Part shown: in pieces, positions 1 to 4,686 of the stretch
How positions within the stretch are numbered: the stretch's first letter is position 1
Layout of the letters: each line of letters opens with the position of its first letter
NCBI GenBank assembly: GCA_030151165.1
Contig: JASLEM010000580.1
Location: 1 to 5,783, forward strand
Length of the DNA stretch: 5,783 nucleotides
Direction: 5' to 3'
DNA from: Burkholderiaceae bacterium
GTDB taxonomy: Bacteria; Pseudomonadota; Gammaproteobacteria; Burkholderiales; Burkholderiaceae
The notes under the pieces: generated by a model
The model's input: only the letters and a program-made list of their open reading frames with translations
Told to the model about the DNA's origin: nothing
The model's database searches: none
Made by a program: the position numbers and the translations under genes

Positions 1-121
1 TCCTCCAGTCGTTCGAAACTGTCTCACGCACGAGCACCACCGCGCGAAATGGAGGCATCCCCGCTAGGTTGGGCAATTCTGCTTCTGGGGCTACCTGCAG
101 GTAGCGCGCGTTGGCTGTCAT
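1..121 (-). CDS. Uncharacterised small protein, N-terminal 40 residues only (runs off left edge)
   Basis: An open frame begins with ATG at 121 and continues through the left edge without a stop, giving 40 whole codons. An in-frame TGA lies 27 nt upstream of the ATG with no other start between, so this start is the only standard one. The visible protein starts MTANARYLQV, has an acidic PEAELPNLAG segment, and then a hydrophobic strand-like segment (PPFRAVVLV, residues 23-31) followed by an acidic/polar stretch ending in DWR. This layout reminds me of a family of small uncharacterised proteins with a PFRAVVxIE...W motif near the N-terminus, but that is recall and not a search result. There is no signal peptide or membrane helix in the visible part. 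The Shine-Dalgarno match is poor (CACGAG just before ATG). It is the last of four small genes on this strand. The alternative is a chance open frame, since 121 nt is short. Confidence 0.5.
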   Translation of the reverse strand, partial: MTANARYLQVAPEAELPNLAGMPPFRAVVLVRETVSNDWR

Positions 122-140
122 CTCGTGAAGCCTACCCCAA

Positions 141-167
141 AGCGGTCAGCGGTCAGCGGCCAGCGGC
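141..167. repeat. Short 7-bp tandem repeat (AGCGGTC-type units)
   Basis: Units AGCGGTC (141-147), AGCGGTC (148-154), AGCGGCC (155-161) and a partial AGCGGC (162-167) follow each other head to tail. They lie in the gap between the membrane-protein gene and the partial gene at the left edge. The array overlaps one copy of the longer bipartite motif at 148-172, so the extra unit may come from slippage within that element. No function is evident. Confidence 0.6.
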
Positions 168-172
168 AGCTT
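148..172 (+). repeat. Intergenic bipartite motif, copy 1 (AGCGGTC-N10-GGCAGCTT)
   Basis: AGCGGTC at 148-154 and GGCAGCTT at 165-172 are separated by exactly 10 nt. The same 15 bases with the same spacing occur on the opposite strand at 698-722, so the two copies form an inverted pair around the membrane-protein gene at 246-650. The 124-nt spacer holding this copy (122-245) has no other convincing gene. I suspect a degenerate interspersed intergenic repeat, which is inference. The flanking sequence does not show integron attC core sites. Confidence 0.5.
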
Positions 173-245
173 CTGGCCGAACTCAGTCGCCCACCGGCGG
201 GCAGACCGCGAGACCGGCCGTAGACCCGTGCGGCCGGTTCACGTG

Positions 246-650
246 CTATCTGATCAAACTCTCTTCTCCAGGCGTCCGTGGTGCATCACTCGCGAGGAAG
301 CGCCAGATCAACCAAAAAACCATCGCTTCACAAGCCCCAACGATTGCGCACAGCCCCAAGTCTCTTGACAGGTCACGCAAACAGATCCCGCCCAAGACCG
401 TCCCAACTGCAGCTCCGACTGCCAGGGCTGAAATCCAGTTCACCAGCCCGCCTCGTTTGAGCGCGAGCAGTACCGGGAGCATCAGCACTGTGGGGCCGAA
501 AGCCAGAAGATAGGTTAACCACAACAGTGACGAGTGCCAAAGGGCGTGCGAAACGCTTCCTGTTGAAACCACGACCCAGGCTGTGATCACGCCATATGGA
601 ACAAGCGGAGCAATGAATGTTGCAACGATGGTGGCGTACAAAGGTCGCAT
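246..650 (-). CDS. Uncharacterised four-helix inner-membrane protein
   Basis: This 134-residue protein has four hydrophobic stretches long enough to cross the membrane, at about residues 5-30, 38-64, 72-91 and 98-119. They are joined by short loops, and a charged tail (SDAPRTPGEESLIR) ends the protein. The basic loop KRGG at 65-68 and the LRDLSRD loop at 91-97 are the main polar connections. No catalytic motif or recognised family is visible, so the product is an integral membrane protein of unknown role. Codon use differs sharply from the genes to the right. It uses TTA, AGA, ATT, CTT, GTT and many TTG codons that are nearly absent from the carboxypeptidase gene, which suggests horizontal acquisition. 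The ATG at 650 has no good Shine-Dalgarno sequence. Plus-strand frames across the same interval encode basic, low-complexity sequence and are antisense shadows. It is flanked by inverted copies of a bipartite motif. Confidence 0.72.
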   Translation of the reverse strand: MRPLYATIVATFIAPLVPYGVITAWVVVSTGSVSHALWHSSLLWLTYLLAFGPTVLMLPVLLALKRGGLVNWISALAVGAAVGTVLGGICLRDLSRDLGLCAIVGACEAMVFWLIWRFLASDAPRTPGEESLIR

Positions 651-697
651 TCAAATCGATACGTCTAGGTCCGTAAACCGGAGGTTGGTCTTCCCGA

Positions 698-722
698 AAG
701 CTGCCATTCACAGAAGACCGCT
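698..722 (-). repeat. Intergenic bipartite motif, copy 2 (AGCGGTC-N10-GGCAGCTT)
   Basis: Read on the minus strand, AGCGGTC (722-716) and GGCAGCTT (705-698) are 10 nt apart, exactly as in the plus-strand copy at 148-172. This copy lies in the 170-nt spacer (651-820) between the stop of the 80-residue gene and the start of the membrane-protein gene. The same spacer also holds CCGCTTTG followed by GGCT, words that recur in the 122-245 spacer. Apart from this motif I see no gene, terminator or clear promoter in 651-820. Confidence 0.5.
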
Positions 723-820
723 CCTGGCCGCATGCCGCCGCGAAACGGTCAGGGCGATCGTAACGCAGCCGACTCAAAGCGGAAAACCGCAGTTGGCGAT
801 GGCGCGCCGAAAGCAGCCGC

Positions 821-1063
821 TCAGCCGAGCGTCCGGGTTGGCCCAAGCAACGGAGTGCCATCCTCGAATGGATCCAGTCGTTCAAGAGCGCGATCAATCA
901 ACGTACGCACCGCGGTGATGGGCAAGCCTGGAGCAAACGCACTGAATGTCACGGTGTGATCTGAATCGCAGCGGAAGACCTCGGCAAGCACCTCGCCCGC
1001 CTCCGAAACCAACTCGACGCCAAGACCGTCCCGAACAACGTCTGACGCAACTTGCGTTCTCAC
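821..1063 (-). CDS. Uncharacterised 80-residue acidic protein (GTG start)
   Basis: This small soluble protein has no signal peptide or membrane helix. Its pattern suggests a compact alpha/beta fold: strand-like segments GVELVS (15-20), EVLAEVFRC (24-32) and HTVTFSAF (36-43), then an amphipathic helix ITAVRTLIDRALERL (49-63), then an acidic DPFEDG turn (64-69). I have an impression of similar small hypothetical proteins ending in a DPFEDG-like motif, but I cannot name a family. The start is GTG at 1061-1063, directly abutting the TAA of the upstream zinc-ribbon gene (TAAGTG, no intervening base). A strong ribosome-binding site, GGGAG at 1071-1075, lies 7 nt upstream inside the end of that gene. 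This arrangement supports the GTG start and predicts translational coupling. The two proteins therefore probably work together or are at least co-produced. No function can be assigned. Confidence 0.68.
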   Translation of the reverse strand: MRTQVASDVVRDGLGVELVSEAGEVLAEVFRCDSDHTVTFSAFAPGLPITAVRTLIDRALERLDPFEDGTPLLGPTRTLG

Positions 1064-1291
1064 TTAAATTCTCCCAGTGGCGTGCTCGTCGTGCACGCGC
1101 CTGACGAGTCCTCTCCAGTACAGATACTCCGCGCTCTGCAGATGGCGCTTCTCTTCCTCGCGCTGGCGCTTGCTCGTTTCGATGCTCTCCCGATACCCGC
1201 CCTTGCAGGGCATGCACAGGCCGCCGTTCCTCGTCGCGGTGTCGGGATAGATGGAGTCGCCGCAGCGATCGCAGGGGAGGCGTTGCGTCAT
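1064..1291 (-). CDS. Small zinc-ribbon-like protein of unknown function
   Basis: This 75-residue protein has two CxxC knuckles, C7-x2-C10 and C26-x2-C29. They are spaced as in a treble-clef or zinc-ribbon fold, and the second sits in the motif NGGLCMPCKGG (22-32). A strongly charged helix follows (about 33-52, rich in Arg, Glu and Lys), then an aromatic YLYWRGLVRRVH segment (57-67). Binding of one zinc ion is inferred from the four cysteines. Similar N-terminal CxxC...GGLCMPC modules occur, to my recollection, in small uncharacterised bacterial proteins, so this is family-level resemblance without a known role. The ATG at 1291 has no Shine-Dalgarno sequence, and a TAGAAT hexamer sits at leaderless distance. 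An intrinsic terminator lies only 28 bp upstream. The gene is joined stop-to-start to the 80-residue gene downstream (TAAGTG), so the pair is a probable two-gene operon. Confidence 0.75.
   Translation of the reverse strand: MTQRLPCDRCGDSIYPDTATRNGGLCMPCKGGYRESIETSKRQREEEKRHLQSAEYLYWRGLVRRVHDEHATGRI
1071..1075 (-). promoter_or_regulatory. Ribosome-binding site for the coupled GTG start at 1063
   Basis: GGGAG on the minus strand lies 7 nt before the GTG start of the 80-residue gene. It is embedded in the last codons of the zinc-ribbon gene (Gly-Arg-Ile-stop). Ribosomes ending on the upstream TAA are positioned directly on this site, and it decides the GTG start. Confidence 0.6.
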
Positions 1292-1297
1292 GGCTAA

Positions 1298-1303
1298 ATT
1301 CTA
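1298..1303 (-). promoter_or_regulatory. Possible -10 element (TAGAAT) for the zinc-ribbon gene
   Basis: TAGAAT matches the sigma-70 -10 consensus TATAAT at five of six positions. Counting its last base as -7 puts +1 on the A of the ATG at 1291, so a transcript from here would be leaderless, which fits the missing Shine-Dalgarno sequence. No convincing -35 hexamer or extended -10 TGn is present, so this remains tentative. Confidence 0.25.
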
Positions 1304-1318
1304 TGAGGACCGCGCATG

Positions 1319-1344
1319 AAAAAGGCCGCTCGTCGAGCGGCCTT
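1319..1344 (-). terminator. Intrinsic terminator of the PEP-CTERM gene
   Basis: A perfect 10-bp inverted repeat, AAGGCCGCTC (1322-1331) and GAGCGGCCTT (1335-1344), encloses a 3-nt loop. On the minus strand the stem is followed by a run of five T residues (1323-1319, partly shared with the stem). This is a textbook rho-independent terminator, 21 bp past the stop codon of the PEP-CTERM gene. Because A-rich sequence precedes the stem only on one side, it acts best on minus-strand transcripts. It separates that gene from the zinc-ribbon gene. Confidence 0.85.
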
Positions 1345-1365
1345 CCCGGTCGACGCCCCGCAGGC

Positions 1366-1944
1366 TCAGGCGCGCGATTGGCGGCGGCGGGCGGCGAAGC
1401 CGACCAGGCCGAGGCCGGCGAGCAGCATCGAGAGGTTGCCGGCTTCGGGGACGGCGCTGCGCATCGAGGTCAGCAGCATCGGGTCGCCCGCGTAGTCCGC
1501 CGTGGTCAGCACGAAGTAGCTGGTGCCGACGGGCGCGCTGGCGCTGTTGCCGAAGAAGTTGAGGTCGCCGGCGCTGCCGTTCGATTCGCCCCAGGTGTTG
1601 CCGCCGCCTTGCGGCTGGCCCACGAGTTCGCGTGAGAAGTCGAGCGCCTGCGGCGCCCAGACGACCATGAAGCTGAAGTCGGACAGGCCGAACGTGCCGT
1701 TGCCGGCATCGGCGCCGCTGACCGTGATGCTCAGGTTCGTGACGCGGGAATCCGGGAAGGCGAACTCGTTGTAGTTCGAGTTGATCGAGCTCGTATCGAT
1801 CGTGATCTGGCCGGTCGCCGTGGCGGTGTTGCCGAACGAGGTGCCGCTCCACGCCAGGTCGAACGTTTCCTGCGCCGCGAAGGCCGGGCTCGCCAGGACG
1901 CCTGCCGCGAGGATCGCCGCCGCCTGCTTGATGAACTTGTTCAT
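1366..1944 (-). CDS. PEP-CTERM sorting domain-containing secreted protein
   Basis: This 192-residue protein has a Sec signal peptide (basic MNKFIK, hydrophobic 7-20, likely cleavage after AFA at 21-23). A Ser/Thr/Gly/Asn-rich, cysteine-free body of about 140 residues looks beta-strand-rich. The C-terminus carries the sorting signal: VPEAG (165-169), a hydrophobic helix LSMLLAGLGLVGFAA (171-185) and a basic tail RRRQSRA (186-192). This layout marks substrates of exosortase/EpsH systems, which export and process such proteins, often in exopolysaccharide- or biofilm-forming Gram-negatives. The motif reads VPEA where the common form is VPEP, so the second proline is replaced. The body has no recognised enzymatic domain. 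The start at 1944 is chosen because the signal peptide begins there and GGAGAAG (1951-1957) is a good ribosome-binding site. The frame stays open upstream to 2073, but that extension is not signal-like. A strong terminator follows. Confidence 0.9.
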   Translation of the reverse strand: MNKFIKQAAAILAAGVLASPAFAAQETFDLAWSGTSFGNTATATGQITIDTSSINSNYNEFAFPDSRVTNLSITVSGADAGNGTFGLSDFSFMVVWAPQALDFSRELVGQPQGGGNTWGESNGSAGDLNFFGNSASAPVGTSYFVLTTADYAGDPMLLTSMRSAVPEAGNLSMLLAGLGLVGFAARRRQSRA

Positions 1945-1950
1945 GCTTGT

Positions 1951-1957
1951 CTTCTCC
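1951..1957 (-). promoter_or_regulatory. Ribosome-binding site of the PEP-CTERM gene
   Basis: GGAGAAG on the minus strand ends 6 nt before the ATG at 1944 (GGAG core to ATG 9 nt). It selects this ATG over the longer open frame that reaches upstream to 2073. The rest of the 180-bp gap to the hydrolase gene (1945-2124) shows no confident promoter. Confidence 0.65.
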
Positions 1958-2124
1958 GTGTCGTGTTTGGTTGTTGGAATTCGCGGGCGGATCGTATCGG
2001 CAACGCGCGCGACGACTTGAGCGCCGCGGTGATGATGCGCAACGAAGCCGTCGACTAGTTCACGAACTTCCACGTCAGTCGCGATGATCGGGCGATCAGT
2101 TCGATTGACCGCCGCGCCGATGCG

Positions 2125-3030
2125 CTAGCGGATTCCCACCGCCTTCAGGATCGCCGCCTCGACCCGTGGCCAGGAGGCCGAGGTGACGGCGACTTCGTCG
2201 AAGTGGCTGGCGTCGGGCAGCACGAGGGTGTCGGCCGCGTCGCCGCGCTCGCGCACCTGCGCGGCGTAGTCCGCGGACTCGCGCGGCGTGAGGATCGTGT
2301 CGTGGTCGCCGTTGATGAACAGCGTGTCGCTGCCGTTGGGCGTGAGCGCGATCGGGCTGGTGTCCGCGTAGACGTCGGGCCGCGCGGGTGTCGGCGGGCC
2401 GGTGAGCTGGTCGCCGTCGAGCGTGCAGCGCGTCTTCCAGAGCTGCCCGAGCGCGCGGACGTCGCCGGCGGCGCCGAGCGCGACTACGTGGGGGATCGCA
2501 AGCGGATGGGGCTCGTGCAGCGGACTCGTGGTCGGCAAGCGGGCTCGGCCGGCGGCCCACAGCCCGAGCACGCCGCCGGCCGAGTGGCCGACGATGGCGA
2601 GGCGGTGGGTGTCGAGATGCCGCTGCGCGGCCTGCGCCTGGATCAGGTCGAGCGCGGCGCGGATGTCGAGGAAGGTGCCCGGGTAGCCGCCGCCGGGGGT
2701 ATCGAGGCCGCGGTAGTCGACGCTGAAGACGGCGATGCCCTTGGCCGCCAGCGCGCCCGCCATGCCGCGCAGCTGCGGCATGCCTTCGTACGCGTTGAGG
2801 AAGCAGCCGCCGTGGATCAACACGACGACGGGAAACGGCCCGGCGCCAGCCGGCTCGAAGCTCTCGACGACCTGCTGCGGCGCGGTGCCGTAGGCGATGC
2901 GCTCGGTAGGCGCCGGCCCGTGCAGCGCCAGGTAGTCCGACAGGCTCATCGGCGTGGCCGCGTGCGCGGGGAAGCTGGCGGACAGGCTCGCGAGGGCGAG
3001 GCTGGCGAGCAGGGGTGCTGTTCTTTTCAT
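2125..3030 (-). CDS. Secreted alpha/beta hydrolase (esterase / BD-FAE-like)
   Basis: This 301-residue protein has a Sec signal peptide (MKRT, hydrophobic 5-20, likely cleavage after AHA, 22-24), so it probably acts in the periplasm or outside the cell. The alpha/beta hydrolase features appear in order. The oxyanion motif is HGG (73-75, in VVVLIHGGCF), followed by DYRGLDTPGGGYPGTFLDI (105-123). The nucleophile elbow is GHSAGG (148-153, Ser150), the acid site is NGDHD (240-244, most likely Asp244) and the catalytic His is His276 in DASHFDE. The HGG plus GHSAGG pattern and the size resemble carboxylesterases, kynurenine-formamidase-like enzymes and BD-FAE-type feruloyl esterases. The substrate cannot be read from the sequence. 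The start at 3030 is supported by GGGAG 5 nt upstream and by the signal peptide. The frame is open further upstream, but with no signal-like sequence. It is transcribed divergently from the carboxypeptidase gene, and no terminator was found after its stop. Confidence 0.88.
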   Translation of the reverse strand: MKRTAPLLASLALASLSASFPAHAATPMSLSDYLALHGPAPTERIAYGTAPQQVVESFEPAGAGPFPVVVLIHGGCFLNAYEGMPQLRGMAGALAAKGIAVFSVDYRGLDTPGGGYPGTFLDIRAALDLIQAQAAQRHLDTHRLAIVGHSAGGVLGLWAAGRARLPTTSPLHEPHPLAIPHVVALGAAGDVRALGQLWKTRCTLDGDQLTGPPTPARPDVYADTSPIALTPNGSDTLFINGDHDTILTPRESADYAAQVRERGDAADTLVLPDASHFDEVAVTSASWPRVEAAILKAVGIR

Positions 3031-3305
3031 CGGGGCTCCCATGCGCCGGTCGGGCGGCGGACTGATGGTTCGAGGCGGCAGTATCCGACTCGAATGGGGG
3101 GATTGCTGATTTCGCCGCGGGCGACGCATCCATTTCCAGTCGTAAACCACCCCTTGCCCGCGTCGGCGGCGCCTTCAAATCCGGCACAATCTGCAGCGCT
3201 CCAAACGCACGCTCGCTGTCGAGCACGGCCGCCGCGCCGCTCCAAATTCCCCAGCCCCGGATCGATCCGCGGGCTTCACCCGGCTTCCTCGCGAAGCACC
3301 TGTCC
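3031..3305. promoter_or_regulatory. Divergent intergenic region between hydrolase and carboxypeptidase genes
   Basis: These 275 bp separate two genes transcribed away from each other, so promoters for both should lie here. I see no strong sigma-70 match. A weak plus-strand -10-like CACAAT is at 3185-3190, and on the minus strand there is GATACT near 3076-3081, neither with a good -35. Close to the carboxypeptidase start are an inverted repeat at 3254-3274 (12-bp perfect palindrome CGGATCGATCCG flanked by GCCC and GGGC with one bulged base) and a small stem GCTTC/GAAGC at 3283-3297. The second stem lies where a ribosome-binding site would be expected. No convincing small gene is present. Confidence 0.35.
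3036..3040 (-). promoter_or_regulatory. Ribosome-binding site of the hydrolase gene
   Basis: GGGAG on the minus strand lies 5 nt before the ATG at 3030. It overlaps an alternative in-frame ATG at 3042, which would lack a comparable site. This favours the start that gives a clean signal peptide. Confidence 0.6.
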
Positions 3306-4565
3306 ATGACCATCCATTCCCGTACCGCGCGCCTGATTCCTTCCGCCCTCGTCGCCGCTTCCCTGATCGCCCTGGCCGGCCCGGCCGCCGCCGCGCCGCA
3401 CGCCAAGCCCCATCCCGCGCCGCACGCGGCCGCGCGCAAGTCGGCCGAGGCCGCCCAGCCCGCGATGACGACGGATGCGAACGGGCTGTCGGTGCCGGTG
3501 CTCGAGAACAAGGCGTGGGTGCTGATGGACTTCAACACCGGGCAGATCCTCGCGTCGTCCAACGCGGACGAGCCGCTGCCGCCGGCCTCGCTGACCAAGA
3601 TGATGACCAGCTACCTCGTGGAGCAGGGCCTCAAGAGCGGCAAGCTGAAGCCGAACGAGCCGGTGACGATGTCGCTGAGCGCCTGGTGCAAGGGCGGCAA
3701 GGAGGGCGACAGCTGCATGTTCGTGCCGCTCAACGCGCAGGCGCCGCTGATCGACATGCTGCGCGGCGTCATCATCGACAGCGGCAACGACGCGGCCAAG
3801 GCGCTGGCGGAGCACGTCGCCGGTTCGGAGTCTGCGTTCGCGGCGCAGATGAACGCAGAGGCCGCGAAGCTGGGCATGACCCACACGCACTTCGAGAACG
3901 CGGCCGGCCTGCCCGACCCGAACCACAAGGCCTCGGCGCGCGACCTCGCGGTGCTGGCGCAGGCGATCATCCGCAACAGCGGCGAGTACTACCCGATCTA
4001 CGCCGAGCGCGAGTTCACCTACAACGGCATCAAGCAGGGCAACCGCAACGAGCTGCTCTACACCGACCCGACCGTCGACGGCCTCAAGACCGGGCACACC
4101 GACGAGGCGGGCTACTGCATGACGGTCTCCGCCAAGCGCAACGGCATGCGCCTGATCTCCGTCATCATGAACGCCGACAGCAAGAAGGCCCGGGCCGACC
4201 AGACCCGCGTGCTGTTCAACTGGGGCTACGGCAACTTCGAGGAGGCGGCTCCCGTCCAGCCCGGCGCGACGCTGGCGACGGCCAAGGTGATCTACGGCGT
4301 GGTGCCGACGGTCACCGTAGGCGTCGCGCAGCCGTGGACGCTGATGGTGCCGAAGGGGCAGGGCGGCGCGGTCAAGACGACGGTCACGCTGAACCCCGAC
4401 CAGAACGCGCCGATCGCCAAGGGTGCCGTGATCGGCAAGGTCGTGGCCACCAGCGCCGCGGGCAAGCCGCTCGGCGAGGCACCGGTCGTCGCGCTCGCCG
4501 CCGTCGAGCGCGCCGGCTTCTTCCAGCGCATCGGCCAGCGCATCTCGGGGCTGTTCTCGAAGTGA
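3306..4565 (+). CDS. dacA: D-alanyl-D-alanine carboxypeptidase, PBP5/DacA-DacC family (peptidase S11)
   Basis: This penicillin-binding protein removes the terminal D-Ala from peptidoglycan pentapeptide stems in the periplasm, limiting cross-linking. It has 419 residues, close to the roughly 400 usual for PBP5. A signal peptide covers about 1-30 (cleavage near AAAA), then an Ala/Pro/His-rich linker (31-53). The S11 active-site motifs are all present and in order: SLTK (95-98, nucleophile Ser95, Lys98), SGN (159-161) and KTG (261-263). A PBP5-type C-terminal beta domain follows (about 312-400), and the C-terminal helix GFFQRIGQRISGLFSK (404-419) is the amphipathic membrane anchor of this family. 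Two cysteines, C128 and C137, lie between the first two motifs in a loop that varies in the family. The symbol marks the family only, since dacA, dacC and dacD paralogues cannot be told apart here. Codon use is strongly G/C-ending. The ATG at 3306 lacks a strong Shine-Dalgarno sequence, but the signal peptide fits it. Confidence 0.95.
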   Translation: MTIHSRTARLIPSALVAASLIALAGPAAAAPHAKPHPAPHAAARKSAEAAQPAMTTDANGLSVPVLENKAWVLMDFNTGQILASSNADEPLPPASLTKMMTSYLVEQGLKSGKLKPNEPVTMSLSAWCKGGKEGDSCMFVPLNAQAPLIDMLRGVIIDSGNDAAKALAEHVAGSESAFAAQMNAEAAKLGMTHTHFENAAGLPDPNHKASARDLAVLAQAIIRNSGEYYPIYAEREFTYNGIKQGNRNELLYTDPTVDGLKTGHTDEAGYCMTVSAKRNGMRLISVIMNADSKKARADQTRVLFNWGYGNFEEAAPVQPGATLATAKVIYGVVPTVTVGVAQPWTLMVPKGQGGAVKTTVTLNPDQNAPIAKGAVIGKVVATSAAGKPLGEAPVVALAAVERAGFFQRIGQRISGLFSK

Positions 4566-4674
4566 GTCCGGCCGGGGCGTGTCGCTGGAGACGGCGGCAT
4601 GACCCGGTGGAATTCCGCTGCGGATCTCCGCCCGCCTCGCCACTCTGGGGGAGTCGGCGCCGCGGCTTCGGCCC

Positions 4675-4680
4675 TATCAT
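4675..4680 (+). promoter_or_regulatory. Possible -10 element (TATCAT) for the diguanylate cyclase gene
   Basis: TATCAT differs from TATAAT at one position. With its last base as -7, +1 falls on the A of the ATG at 4687, predicting a leaderless transcript, which fits the poor Shine-Dalgarno context. No clear -35 is present at 16-18 bp spacing. The 121-bp gap from the carboxypeptidase stop (4566-4686) shows no T-tailed terminator hairpin, so read-through from upstream is also possible. Confidence 0.3.
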
Positions 4681-4686
4681 CCGTGG

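Noticed and set aside
49..513. Plus-strand open frame of 154 codons in the left region
   Set aside because: It is antisense to the four-helix membrane protein and the partial left gene, with basic disordered-looking sequence and no motif.
122..820. Integron attC sites around the small genes
   Set aside because: The spacers lack paired RYYYAAC and GTTRRRY core sites at suitable distance. The one GTTGGGC at 69-75 has no partner and lies inside a coding region.
373..897. Minus-strand open frame of 174 codons overlapping the membrane and 80-residue genes
   Set aside because: It is out of frame with both better-supported genes and runs through the repeat-bearing spacer. It looks like translated intergenic repeat.
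2085..2098. Inverted repeat TGATCG-GG-CGATCA downstream of the hydrolase gene as a terminator
   Set aside because: The usable stem is only five base pairs and no T-run follows on either strand.
2096..3598. Long minus-strand open frame of 500 codons across the hydrolase and carboxypeptidase 5' end
   Set aside because: It is Arg/Ala/Pro-rich low-complexity sequence out of frame with the clear hydrolase, typical of an overlapping frame in GC-rich DNA.
3276..4643. Minus-strand open frame of 455 codons antisense to the carboxypeptidase gene
   Set aside because: It is rich in Arg, His, Val and Gly with no domain logic, while the sense strand carries all S11 motifs.
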